A stretch of 64,000 nt of DNA from Amycolatopsis sp. NBC_00345. Lineage in GTDB: Bacteria > Actinomycetota > Actinomycetes > Mycobacteriales > Pseudonocardiaceae. The translations under genes and the position numbers were made by a program. Below the pieces are notes generated by a model. The model ran no database searches. It was not told the origin of the DNA and saw only the letters and a program-made list of their open reading frames with translations. Position 1 is the stretch's first letter. Each line of letters opens with the position of its first letter. Where the stretch lies: assembly GCF_036116635.1 (NCBI RefSeq), contig NZ_CP107995.1:8370001-8434000 (forward strand). The letters are read 5' to 3'. Positions 33,679 to 41,563 of this stretch are shown here, piece after piece.

Positions 33679-34644
33679 TCACACCCAATACGAGACGCGG
33701 GAGCGGTAATTGCGCATGGCGACCAGCGCCAGTGCCCAGCCGACGATCGTGAGCCCGCCGACGATGGCCCAGCTGGTCCAGCCGACGGCTTGCCCGATCA
33801 GCGGGGCCCGGGTCACCTGCATGTAGTGGTACAGCGGGTTGGCCTTGATGACCGGCAGGATCCAGTCGAGCTTCTGGCGCGAGCCGCCGGTCATCAGCTG
33901 GTCGACCGGCCAGACGATCGGCGTGCCGTAGAACATCAGCTGGATCAGCGAGTTGATCACCTGCGGGATGTCGCGGAAGCGGGTCGAGATGATGCCAAGC
34001 AGCAGCGCGGCCCAGCCCGCGGTCAGCGCCAGCAGGATGAAGCCCGGGATGGCGAGCAGGATGTTCCAGCTCAGGCCCGGGTGGCAGAACAGGCCCGGTG
34101 CGCACGCCCCGGGCGGGAAGCCTTCCTTGCTGCCCAGCGAGTACGGCTTGTCGAGGGCGCTGAAGAAGATGACCATCAGCACGACGTAGACGATCAGGTT
34201 GTGCGCCAGAAGCAGGATCTGGCGCCAGACCGTGCGCAGCACGTAAACGCTCAGCGGCGCGGGGAGTTGTTTGATCATCCCCTCGTTCGCGATGAACGTC
34301 TCCATGCCTTCGCTCAGGCAGCCCTGGATGAAGCCCCAGATGATGAAGCCGGTGGAGAGGTAGGGCAGGAACACCTGGATGGGCGTGTTGAACAGCTGTG
34401 AATACAGCAGGCCGAGGCCCAGCGCGATGACGCCCTGGCTGATGGTGATCCAGAACGGACCGATCACCGAGCGGCGGTAGCGCTGCTTGATGTCCTGCCA
34501 GCCCAGGTGGGTCCACAGCTCGCGGGCGGCGAGACCCTCCCTGATGTCGGCGATCGCCTTGGAGAACGTTTTGCGGTCCGACGCAGGCGGTACCGGTGTC
34601 GGAACCTCGGTTTCGGCTACGTGAACCGTGCTGGTCGCATGCAC
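33679..34644 (-). CDS. wzm: ABC exporter permease Wzm (lipid-linked galactan export)
   Basis: Membrane subunit of the galactan exporter. The 321-residue protein has a charged N-terminal segment with LWTHLGWQDIKQRYRRSVIGPFW, the ABC-2 type entry motif, followed by six membrane segments and the loop GIISTRFRDIPQVINS. GTG at 34644 is chosen; the frame stays open further upstream but runs antisense to the GT29-type gene. First gene of wzm-wzt-glfT1. The 114-bp divergent gap to 34759 may hold promoters for both the exporter operon and the GT29-type gene. Confidence 0.93.
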   Translation of the reverse strand: MHATSTVHVAETEVPTPVPPASDRKTFSKAIADIREGLAARELWTHLGWQDIKQRYRRSVIGPFWITISQGVIALGLGLLYSQLFNTPIQVFLPYLSTGFIIWGFIQGCLSEGMETFIANEGMIKQLPAPLSVYVLRTVWRQILLLAHNLIVYVVLMVIFFSALDKPYSLGSKEGFPPGACAPGLFCHPGLSWNILLAIPGFILLALTAGWAALLLGIISTRFRDIPQVINSLIQLMFYGTPIVWPVDQLMTGGSRQKLDWILPVIKANPLYHYMQVTRAPLIGQAVGWTSWAIVGGLTIVGWALALVAMRNYRSRVSYWV

Positions 34645-34758
34645 GAGGACGAGGGTACCGATGGGATGTGACGCCGTCGGGCCGCCCCGGCCCAGCCGCT
34701 GCGCGAACCGGGCGATACGGCACTGGGCGCAACGTGTGTCCTGGTAGTTTCTTGCCTT

Positions 34759-35418
34759 ATGACTGCTGCTCTCAGTGCGGCGAGCTTGATGGTCGATCTT
34801 CTCGCGGCGTACGCCGACCGGTCCGACCCGCAGTCGGTGGCAGTGGTGGGCAACCAGCCGCTGCCGCCGGATCCGGCGCGGGCCAAGGCCGTGGACGACT
34901 GTGACCTCGTGATCCGGGTGAACGGCTTCATTGTCGACGAGCCGGACGGGCCCGAGACCACGGGCCGCAAGGTGCACGCGGTGGTTTTCAACCGCGCGCT
35001 GCGCGCCACCCCCCACGTCTTCCGCGACTACCGCAGGCGGCTCTACCTGCTGGTCGAGCCGGGGCGGCTGCACTGGGAGCCCGAGGCGGTCCCTGGCTGG
35101 TGGCCCGCGGACCTCGGCCCGGTGCCGGTGTCGAACCGCGACGTGGTGCTGCCGCTGTCCGACGAGCTCGGCCTGCCCTCGCGCACGGAGCCGACCTGGT
35201 CGACGACCGGCACGCTGGCCGCCTGGATCGCGCGGACCTCGTTCCCCGACGCGCAGCTGGTGCTCACCGGGTTCTCCTTCATCGACAACCCGGAGCAGAC
35301 CTCGTGGGAGCACGCGGCGGGCGACTCCTGCATCGTGGGCCCCGAACACCAGATCGCCGCGGAGGGCAGGCTGCTGGACTCGTGGACGAAGACCGGAAAC
35401 ACCGTTCTCCTGCGCTGA
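34759..35418 (+). CDS. GT29 (sialyltransferase-type) glycosyltransferase, compact
   Basis: A 219-residue protein with the sialyl motifs of family GT29: motif L region SVAVVGNQPLP and CDLVIRVNGF (residues 26-57), motif S region TWSTTGTLAAWIART...LVLTGF (147-172), and motif VS HQIAAE (His197 x4 Glu202). GT29 enzymes use CMP-nonulosonic acids as donor, and the neighbouring genes make a CMP-pseudaminic-acid-like sugar, so this is the best candidate for its transferase. No signal peptide or membrane segment: cytoplasmic. ATG at 34759 with a TAGTTT -10-like element 15 bases upstream suggests a short leader. Much smaller than animal GT29 proteins. Confidence 0.8.
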   Translation: MTAALSAASLMVDLLAAYADRSDPQSVAVVGNQPLPPDPARAKAVDDCDLVIRVNGFIVDEPDGPETTGRKVHAVVFNRALRATPHVFRDYRRRLYLLVEPGRLHWEPEAVPGWWPADLGPVPVSNRDVVLPLSDELGLPSRTEPTWSTTGTLAAWIARTSFPDAQLVLTGFSFIDNPEQTSWEHAAGDSCIVGPEHQIAAEGRLLDSWTKTGNTVLLR

Positions 35419-35427
35419 GCGCACTCT

Positions 35428-35526
35428 GCCCAATTAACTCCAGGGCCCAATCGACTTCAGTGCCCAATTGACTTCAGTGCCCAATTGACTTCAGGGCCCA
35501 ATGGACTTCAGTGCCCAATCCTTCAG
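35428..35526. repeat. Tandem repeat, 17-bp period, five copies plus a partial
   Basis: Units of GCCCAATTGACTTCAGT at 35428, 35445, 35462, 35479 and 35496 and a partial at 35513, with one or two changes each. The array starts ten bases after the GT29-type stop and ends 25 bases before the coiled-coil gene. Each unit contains CAATTG or a variant, so the array could be bound by a protein or act in transcript processing. Confidence 0.9.
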
Positions 35527-35551
35527 GTACACCGCTAAGGAACCGTTCCCC

Positions 35552-35998
35552 ATGGCAGTTCAGAAGATCCGCTCCGGCTTGATCGGCCGGTTCGCCCGGC
35601 TCATCGACTTCCGCATCGAAGAGCGGACGCGCGACGTCATCCGTGAGCTCAACCACCGCGTCAACGAGCTCGAGCACGCCACGGCCGACCACCGGCGCCG
35701 GCTCGACGGGGCCGAAAAGGGCCTCGGCGACGCGCAGGGCGACCTGCGCTGGACGCGTGCCGAGCTCGACCGGATCATCCCGCACATCGCCGCGCAGGAA
35801 GCGCAGCTGGAGACGCTGCGGGAGTCGCTGGTGCTGGTGCCGCGCGCCGATTCCGCCGAGACGGCGGACGCGCGTTCGCTGGTCGAAGAGATCCAGCGCC
35901 AGCACGCGCAGATCCGCATCCGGCTCGCCGGGATCTCCCGGTACGAGGACCGGCTGCGCCGCCTCGAAGAGGACCACCTGGCGCCGTCGGCTCAGTGA
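35552..35998 (+). CDS. Coiled-coil protein of the pseudaminic acid cluster, unknown function
   Basis: A 148-residue, highly charged helical protein. Residues about 30-60 (RDVIRELNHRVNELEHATADHRRRL) and 95-145 (QEAQLETLRESL and IQRQHAQIRIRLAG) have heptad-like spacing of Leu/Ile/Val, so it probably forms a coiled coil. No signal peptide or membrane segment. ATG at 35552 with AAGGA upstream. Its stop overlaps the pseH start (GTGA), so the two are translationally coupled. I do not recognise the family; it might scaffold the pathway enzymes or the transferase, but that is speculation. Confidence 0.65.
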   Translation: MAVQKIRSGLIGRFARLIDFRIEERTRDVIRELNHRVNELEHATADHRRRLDGAEKGLGDAQGDLRWTRAELDRIIPHIAAQEAQLETLRESLVLVPRADSAETADARSLVEEIQRQHAQIRIRLAGISRYEDRLRRLEEDHLAPSAQ

Positions 35999-36534
35999 CG
36001 CCGGACCTGCTCGCCCGCGACGCCACGGAGGCGGACGCGGAGCTGCTGCTGGCCTGGCGCAACGATCCGCGTACGCGGTTGGCTTCGCGCACGTCGGACG
36101 TGATTGCGCTGGAAGACCACGTGCGCTGGCTGCGCGGGGTGCTGGCGTCGCCGGACCGGCTTTTGCTGGTGGTCGAGGCGGCTGGCGAGCCGGTCGGCAC
36201 GGTGCGGTTCGACGCCGTGCCTTTCGACACCGCGCGTTTCGACACCTCGCAGTTCGACACCTCTCAGTTCGACGCCGCGCGGTTCGACCGGGAGCGGCCG
36301 GGTGAGTGGGAGGTCAGCATCACCCTCGCACCGGAGAGCCGCGGTCGTGGCCTGGCGCGCGCTGTCCTTACCAAAGGTGAGCGGGTGCTGGCCGAACGTC
36401 AGGATGTGCGCGCGATTCTCGCCTCGGTGCATCGGGACAACGCGGCGTCGGCGGCGTTGTTCGAGCGCGCGGGCTACCGGGAGTCGGCGCCCGCCGGGGA
36501 CGGCTTCCGGTGGCTGCGTAAGACTCATACGTGA
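35995..36534 (+). CDS. pseH: GNAT N-acetyltransferase, PseH-type, with pentapeptide insertion
   Basis: In the pseudaminic pathway PseH acetylates the 4-amino group of the UDP-sugar made by PseC, using acetyl-CoA. The 179-residue protein starts LLARDATEADAELLLAWRNDPRTR, as in PseH-like GNATs, and has the acetyl-CoA loop PESRGRGLARAVL. Between GTVRFD and GEWEVSITLAPE, where the family has a short beta hairpin, there are six FD-containing five-residue units ([RPQ]FD[AT]x), encoded by an exact 15-bp periodic repeat. GTG start overlapping the coiled-coil gene. The next gene, pseI, starts 32 bases later. Confidence 0.8.
   Translation: MTPDLLARDATEADAELLLAWRNDPRTRLASRTSDVIALEDHVRWLRGVLASPDRLLLVVEAAGEPVGTVRFDAVPFDTARFDTSQFDTSQFDAARFDRERPGEWEVSITLAPESRGRGLARAVLTKGERVLAERQDVRAILASVHRDNAASAALFERAGYRESAPAGDGFRWLRKTHT
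36208..36288 (+). repeat. 15-bp periodic repeat inside pseH
   Basis: TTCGAC occurs at 36208, 36223, 36238, 36253, 36268 and 36283, always 15 bases apart, with the bases between varying around ACCKCGCAG. Each unit encodes Phe-Asp plus three residues, so copy-number change keeps the frame. Confidence 0.95.
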
Positions 36535-36566
36535 CCAGCACGCGCACCACCGGGAGGACGTCACCC

Positions 36567-37616
36567 ATGTCCGAAGTCCGCATCGGCGCCCACCTCATCG
36601 GCCCGGACCGTCCGCCGTTCGTGATCGCCGAGATGTCCGGCAACCACAACGGGGACCTCGACCGCGCGCTGGCGATCGTGGACGCGATCGCCGACGCCGG
36701 CGCGCAGGCGGTCAAGTTGCAGACCTACCGGCCGGACACGATCACCATCGACGTCGACGGCCCGGCGTTCCGGATCGGCGACTCGCATTCCCTGTGGGGC
36801 GGGGAAAACCTGTACAAACTGTACGAAAAGGCGCACACCCCGTGGGAGTGGCACGAGCCGATCTTCGCCCGCGCCCGCTCGCGCGGCCTGGAGGTGTTCT
36901 CCAGCCCGTTCGACCCGACGGCCGTGGAGCTGCTGGAGTCGCTGGACGCGCCCGCGTACAAGATCGCGTCCTCGGAGATCGTCGACCTGCCGCTGATCGA
37001 CCTGTGCGCGCGCACCGGGAAGCCGCTGATCATCTCGACCGGCATGGCGAGCGTCGCGGAGATCGACGCGGCCGTGCGCACGGCGCGCGACGCGGGCAAC
37101 GACCAGCTGATCGTGCTCGGCTGCACGGCGAGCTACCCGGCGTCGCCGTCGGAGAGCAACCTGCGCGGCCTGCCGGTGCTGGCGGGCGTGACGGGGACCC
37201 TCGTCGGCCTCTCGGACCACACGCCGGGCATCGGGGCTCCGTTGGCGGCCGTCGCGATGGGCGCGGTCGCGATCGAGAAGCACGTGACGCTGGCGCGCGC
37301 GGACGGCGGCGTCGACTCGGAGTTCTCGCTGGAGCCCGCCGAGCTGGCGTCGCTGGTGGTGGAGAGCCACCGCGCGTGGGAGGCGCTGGGCCGTGCCGTG
37401 ATCGGCCCGCGTGAGAGCGAGAAGGAGGGCCTGCGCCTGCGCCGCTCGCTCTACGTCGTCGAGGACGTGCGTGCGGGCGATCCGGTGACGAACGACAACG
37501 TCCGCTCGATCCGCCCCGCGGGCGGACTCGCCCCGGCCGAGATCACCACGGTGCTGGGCCGGGCGTTCCGCGTGGACGCCGCCAGGGGCACGGCGCTGAC
37601 CTGGGACCTGATCTAG
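36567..37616 (+). CDS. pseI: Pseudaminic acid synthase
   Basis: Condenses the 6-deoxy-AltdiNAc sugar from PseG with phosphoenolpyruvate to give pseudaminic acid. The 349-residue protein has the NeuB-type barrel with FVIAEMSGNHNGDLDRAL (the AEMSGNH form is that of PseI rather than NeuB or LegI), AVKLQTYRPDT, ASSEIVDLPLID, GLSDHTPG, and the C-terminal antifreeze-like SAF domain from about residue 290 (LRRSLYVVEDVRAGDPVTNDNVRSIRP). ATG at 36567 with GGGAGG upstream. Follows pseH and ends at a family C hairpin. Confidence 0.95.
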   Translation: MSEVRIGAHLIGPDRPPFVIAEMSGNHNGDLDRALAIVDAIADAGAQAVKLQTYRPDTITIDVDGPAFRIGDSHSLWGGENLYKLYEKAHTPWEWHEPIFARARSRGLEVFSSPFDPTAVELLESLDAPAYKIASSEIVDLPLIDLCARTGKPLIISTGMASVAEIDAAVRTARDAGNDQLIVLGCTASYPASPSESNLRGLPVLAGVTGTLVGLSDHTPGIGAPLAAVAMGAVAIEKHVTLARADGGVDSEFSLEPAELASLVVESHRAWEALGRAVIGPRESEKEGLRLRRSLYVVEDVRAGDPVTNDNVRSIRPAGGLAPAEITTVLGRAFRVDAARGTALTWDLI

Positions 37617-37618
37617 GA

Positions 37619-37664
37619 CTCGTGAGTGTTCATGACGGTTCTAACCGTCATGAACACTCACGAG
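37619..37664. terminator. Family C hairpin, perfect 22-bp arms
   Basis: Arms beginning CTCGTGAGTGTTCATG with a 2-base loop, three bases after the pseI stop and at the convergent junction with pseC. Nearly identical to the element at 22874-22923 (TTCATG versus TTTATG). Confidence 0.9.
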
Positions 37665-37674
37665 CTCTGTGGAG

Positions 37675-38820
37675 TCAGGCGCCGAAGAAGGCGCGCACTC
37701 CGTCCACGACCCGGTCGACGTCCGCGTCTGTCAGCGCCGGGAACAGCGGCAGTGACAACTCCTGCTCGTAGTACTGCTCGGCGTTCGGGCACAGGCCGCG
37801 GCGGTAGCCGAGGTCTTCGAACACCGGGTGCCAGTACACGGGGATGTAGTTGACCTGCACGCCGATGCCGAGGCCGCGCAGGTGGTCGAACAGCTCGCGA
37901 CGGCGGCCGTCCAGCACCCGCAGCGGGTACAGGTGCCACACGGGGTCCGCGCCGTCGCGGGACGGCGGGGTCAGGACGCCATCGACGTCCGCCAGCGCGG
38001 CGTTGTAGCGCGCGTGGATCTCGGCGCGGCGCTTCTTGAACTCCGCCAAGCGCTTGAGCTGGCTGCTGCCCAGCGCGCACAACACGTCCGGCAGCCGGTA
38101 GTTCAGGCCGAACTCGTGCACCTCCTGGTGCCAGCCGCCCTCGTCCGGGGTGCGCTGCCGGGCCTTGTCCCGGACCAGGCCGTGGTTGCGGAAGCCCTGT
38201 GCCCTGGCCAGCAGCTCCGGCGAGGCCGTGACGACCGCGCCGCCCTCGGCCGTGGTGAGGTTCTTGGTGGGGAAGAAGGAGAACGTGGTCAGGTCGGCGA
38301 TCGAGCCGACCAGACGGCCCTGCCATGCGCCGCCGACGGAGTGCGCGGCGTCCTCCAGCAGTAGCGCGCCCGCGTCGTGCGCGACACGGGCCAGCGCGTC
38401 CAGCTCCGCGGGGTGCCCGGCGTAGTCGACGGCGGCGACGACCTTCGTCCGCCCGGTCACGGCGGCCGCGGCGGCGTCCACCGCGAGGTTGCCGGTGTCC
38501 GGCTCGACGTCGGCGAACACGACCTTCGCGCCGTGCAGTGCGGCGGTGGCCGCGGTGGCGACGAACGTCATCGGTGACGTCACCACCTCGTCACCGGGCT
38601 TGATCGCGGCCGCGGCGTACGCGACGTGCAGCGCCGCCGTGCCCGAGGTGACCGCGACGGCCGGCGTGCCGCCGGTGTGCTCCGCCAGGTCGGCCTCGAA
38701 CCGGGTCACGGCGGGCCCGGTGGTCAGCCAGTCGCCGCGCAGCACCTCGGTGACGGCGGCGATGTCCTCGTCGGTGACGGACTGGCGGCCGTAGGGCAGG
38801 AACGCGTTCCCGTCAGGCAT
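37675..38820 (-). CDS. pseC: UDP-4-amino-4,6-dideoxy-N-acetyl-beta-L-altrosamine transaminase
   Basis: PLP enzyme of the DegT/DnrJ/EryC1 group that aminates the keto sugar made by PseB. The 381-residue protein has SGTAALHVAY, TSPMTFVATA, the PLP-phosphate/ring region LLLEDAAHSVGG with Asp157, and the internal aldimine Lys186 in FSFFPTKNLTTAEGG. The C-terminal part has the YIPVYWHPVFEDLGY segment common to PseC proteins. ATG at 38820 overlaps the end of pseB by 8 bases, so the first two pathway enzymes are coupled and form a minus-strand operon. Confidence 0.94.
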   Translation of the reverse strand: MPDGNAFLPYGRQSVTDEDIAAVTEVLRGDWLTTGPAVTRFEADLAEHTGGTPAVAVTSGTAALHVAYAAAAIKPGDEVVTSPMTFVATAATAALHGAKVVFADVEPDTGNLAVDAAAAAVTGRTKVVAAVDYAGHPAELDALARVAHDAGALLLEDAAHSVGGAWQGRLVGSIADLTTFSFFPTKNLTTAEGGAVVTASPELLARAQGFRNHGLVRDKARQRTPDEGGWHQEVHEFGLNYRLPDVLCALGSSQLKRLAEFKKRRAEIHARYNAALADVDGVLTPPSRDGADPVWHLYPLRVLDGRRRELFDHLRGLGIGVQVNYIPVYWHPVFEDLGYRRGLCPNAEQYYEQELSLPLFPALTDADVDRVVDGVRAFFGA

Positions 38821-39796
38821 ATTGCTCGACCAGCTCGCGCAGTTCGTCCGCTTCGAGCCACAGGTCGTTGCTGTCCGAGCGGTAGGCGAAGCCCTCCGGC
38901 ATGGGCTTGCCGTCGGCCGGCGGCTCGTAGCCCCAGCCCGCGAGGTGCGGCTGGACCACGTAGCGGTCGGGCAGCTGCACCGTCCGGCGCGCGTCGTCGG
39001 GGGCGATCATCTCCTCGTGCAGCTTCTCGCCCGGCCGCACGCCGACCTCGTGCATCGCCGAGCCCGGCGCGATGGCCTGGGCCAGGTCGACGAGCCGCAT
39101 GCTCGGGATGCGCGGCACGTACAGCTCGCCGCCGTGCATCTGGTCGAACGAGTCGACCACGAACCGCACGGCCTGCGGCAGCGTGATCCAGAACCGCGTC
39201 ATGTCCTTGTGCGTGATCGGCAGCGACTCGCCCTGCTCGGCGAGCTTGCGGAAGAACGGGATCACGCTGCCGCGCGAGCCCATCACGTTGCCGTAGCGCA
39301 CCACGGAGAACCGCGTGGGGTGCGCGGCCGCGTAGTGGTTGCCGCTGATGAACATGCGGTCGGCGCACAGCTTCGTGGCGCCGTAGAGGTTGATCGGGCT
39401 GGAGGCCTTGTCGGTCGACAGCGCGACGACCTTCTTCACCCCGGTGTCGATCGCGGCCTCGATGACGTTCTGCGAGCCCATCACGTTGGTCTGGACGAAT
39501 TCGAACGGGTTGTACTCACCGGTGTCCACCTGCTTGAGCGCGGCGGCGTGCACGACGTAGTCGACGCCGTGCATGGCGCGCTCGAGGCGGCGGCGGTCGC
39601 GCACGTCGCCGATGAACCAGCGCAGCCGCGGGTCGTCGTCGAAGAGCTGGCGCGCTTCGTACTGCTTGAGCTCGTCGCGGGAGAGCACGACCAGCCGGCT
39701 GGGGTTCAGTTCGGCCAGGGCATAGGCGATGAACGCCTTGCCGAAGGAGCCGGTCCCGCCGGTGAGCAGGATGCTGGAGCCATCCAGCTCGGACAT
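38813..39796 (-). CDS. pseB: UDP-N-acetylglucosamine 4,6-dehydratase (inverting)
   Basis: First enzyme of the pseudaminic pathway: NADP-dependent removal of water from UDP-GlcNAc with inversion at C5. The 327-residue SDR-extended protein has LLTGGTGSFGKAF near residue 10, HAAALKQVDTGEYNPFE, the catalytic STDKA...YGATK region (Asp/Lys and Tyr/Lys), RYGNVMGSRGSVIPFF, and DMTRFWITLPQAV typical of PseB/FlaA1. ATG at 39796. Only 49 bases separate it from the divergent CMP-sugar synthetase gene, which must contain promoters for both. Confidence 0.95.
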   Translation of the reverse strand: MSELDGSSILLTGGTGSFGKAFIAYALAELNPSRLVVLSRDELKQYEARQLFDDDPRLRWFIGDVRDRRRLERAMHGVDYVVHAAALKQVDTGEYNPFEFVQTNVMGSQNVIEAAIDTGVKKVVALSTDKASSPINLYGATKLCADRMFISGNHYAAAHPTRFSVVRYGNVMGSRGSVIPFFRKLAEQGESLPITHKDMTRFWITLPQAVRFVVDSFDQMHGGELYVPRIPSMRLVDLAQAIAPGSAMHEVGVRPGEKLHEEMIAPDDARRTVQLPDRYVVQPHLAGWGYEPPADGKPMPEGFAYRSDSNDLWLEADELRELVEQYA

Positions 39797-39845
39797 CGGT
39801 GACCTCCGCGTTTCGGGGCTGTTGCCGCAGGCCATCATGTCACCC

Positions 39846-40583
39846 ATGCGTGAAGGCCTCGGCGTCAACGCCGTGATCCAGGCCCGGTCCTCGTCCACCC
39901 GGCTGCCGGGCAAGGTGCTGCGGCCGCTCGCCGGGCGCAGTGTGCTCGGCTGGGTGGTGCGCGCGGCGGCGTCGGCACCCGGCGTCGACCAGGTCGTGGT
40001 GGCCACTTCGGACGCCGCGGACGACGACGCGGTGGCGGCCGAGGCCGAGCGGTGCGGGGCGCTCGTGGCGCGCGGACCGCTCGACGACGTGGTCGCGCGC
40101 TTCGGCGTGGCTTTGGACCGGTACCCGGCTGACGCCGTGATCAGGCTCACCGCCGACTGCCCGCTGGTGGACCCGGCCCTGATCGGCAGGCTGGCCGCTG
40201 TGTGGCGCGCGGAGCCGTCGCTCGACTACGTCAGCACGACGCTGGTCCGGACCCTGCCGCGCGGCTTCGACGCGGAGCTGGTGCGCGCGGAGGTGCTGAC
40301 CGAGCAGGTCTCGTCCGCGGCGGGGCCGGACCGCGAGCACGTGACGTCCGCGATCTACCGGCAGCCCTCGCCGTACTCGTGCACCGGCGTGGTGGTGAGC
40401 CCGCCGGCCGACGACCTGCGGGTGACCCTCGACACGGCCGAGGACTGGGAGCTGATCTCAGCGGTCGTCGCGGAGCTGGGCGACCGGCCGGGGGAGTGGC
40501 GTTCCGTGGTGTCGCTGCTGCGCTCGCGGCCGGATCTGGTGGCGCTGAACGCGCACGTCGAGCAGAAGAAGGTCGGCCAGTGA
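39846..40583 (+). CDS. pseF: CMP-sugar synthetase, SpsF type (PseF role)
   Basis: Expected to activate pseudaminic acid with CTP. The 245-residue protein is of the SpsF cytidylyltransferase type rather than the NeuA-like PseF of Campylobacter: AVIQARSSSTRLPGKVLRPLAGR at the start, VVATSDAADDD, RLTADCPLVDP, and DREHVTSAIYR. SpsF-type enzymes occur next to SpsE/SpsG (PseI/PseG-like) genes in Bacillus, which supports the assignment. ATG at 39846. The stop overlaps the GTG of pseG. The gene symbol describes the inferred role. Confidence 0.85.
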   Translation: MREGLGVNAVIQARSSSTRLPGKVLRPLAGRSVLGWVVRAAASAPGVDQVVVATSDAADDDAVAAEAERCGALVARGPLDDVVARFGVALDRYPADAVIRLTADCPLVDPALIGRLAAVWRAEPSLDYVSTTLVRTLPRGFDAELVRAEVLTEQVSSAAGPDREHVTSAIYRQPSPYSCTGVVVSPPADDLRVTLDTAEDWELISAVVAELGDRPGEWRSVVSLLRSRPDLVALNAHVEQKKVGQ

Positions 40584-41554
40584 GGCTGCTGCTTCGCGCC
40601 GACGCCTCTCCGACAATCGGCGCGGGCCACATCTCGCGGGTTGTCGCGTACGCGGAGCGCGCGGTGTCTCGCGGCTGGGAGGTGGCCTTCGCCGGAGACA
40701 CGGACAACGCGGAGTGGCTGGCTTCGCGCCTCTCCGAGCTGTCGGTGTCGCGGCTGCCGGTGTCCTCGTGGGCGTCGCTGGCTTCCGGATTCGACGCTGT
40801 CCTGGTGGACCACTACGGGCTGGGTGACGTGCGGGCCGAGGTCAACGCCGCCGGCGCCGTGCTGGTGTCCATCGAGGACGACACCTTCGGCCGGCGGTCG
40901 GCGGACGTGGTCGTCGACAGCGGGTTCACGCCGTCGTCGCGGCCTGCGGACGGTTCGGGTGTTCTGCTGCGCGGTGTCGAGTTCACGGCGCTTCGCGACG
41001 TCGTGCTGCGTACGCGCGCTCTGCGTGCTTCGCGGACTCCTGGCTCGCCCCCGCACGTCACCGTCGTCCTGGGCGGGGGCGCCGAGTGGGCGTCGACGGT
41101 GTCCTCACTGCTACGCGCGCTTCGCGACACGTCGTTGCCCTTCACCGCCGACGCCCTCGTCCGCGGCGAGCCCTCGGTGCCGTCCTTGGTGGATGGCCAG
41201 TCGATCCGCGTCGCCGCCCCGCACTCGGGCCTACTGGACCTGCTGGCGACGACGGACGTCGCGATCAGCGCCGCGGGTGTCACCTTCCTGGAGCTGTGCT
41301 GCCTCGGCGTCCCGACGGCGGCGCTGCAACTCGTGGACAACCAGGCGCCGGGTTACCGCGCCGCCCTCTCCTTGGGCCTCGCCACGGGCGTGGGCGACGC
41401 GGCCACGCTGGACGCCCGCCTTCCGTCGGTGACCGATGCCTTGCGGGAGCTGCTGTCGGACGCCTCGCTGCGGGCTGCTTTGACTAAGTCCGCTATGTCT
41501 ACTGTGGACGGTTTGGGTGCGGACCGCGTGCTCGACGTCGTCGCCTCGTTGTAA
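40580..41554 (+). CDS. pseG: UDP-2,4-diacetamido-2,4,6-trideoxy-beta-L-altropyranose hydrolase
   Basis: Removes UDP from the diacetylated sugar before PseI acts. The 324-residue GT-B-fold hydrolase starts LLLRADASPTIGAGHISRVV with His17, the proposed catalytic base in PseG enzymes, then DHYGLGDVRAEV, SIEDDTFGR, HVTVVLGGG, and the nucleotide-binding AAGVTFLELCCLGVPTAALQLVDNQ. GTG at 40580 overlaps the stop of the CMP-sugar synthetase gene, indicating coupling. It completes the set pseB, C, H, G, I and F within 7 kb. Confidence 0.92.
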   Translation: MRLLLRADASPTIGAGHISRVVAYAERAVSRGWEVAFAGDTDNAEWLASRLSELSVSRLPVSSWASLASGFDAVLVDHYGLGDVRAEVNAAGAVLVSIEDDTFGRRSADVVVDSGFTPSSRPADGSGVLLRGVEFTALRDVVLRTRALRASRTPGSPPHVTVVLGGGAEWASTVSSLLRALRDTSLPFTADALVRGEPSVPSLVDGQSIRVAAPHSGLLDLLATTDVAISAAGVTFLELCCLGVPTAALQLVDNQAPGYRAALSLGLATGVGDAATLDARLPSVTDALRELLSDASLRAALTKSAMSTVDGLGADRVLDVVASL

Positions 41555-41563
41555 GGGACGCCC

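Noticed and set aside
34759..41554. Legionaminic or neuraminic acid cluster
   Set aside because: The synthase has the AEMSGNH form of PseI, the dehydratase is the inverting PseB type, and a PseG hydrolase is present rather than a NeuC-like epimerase.
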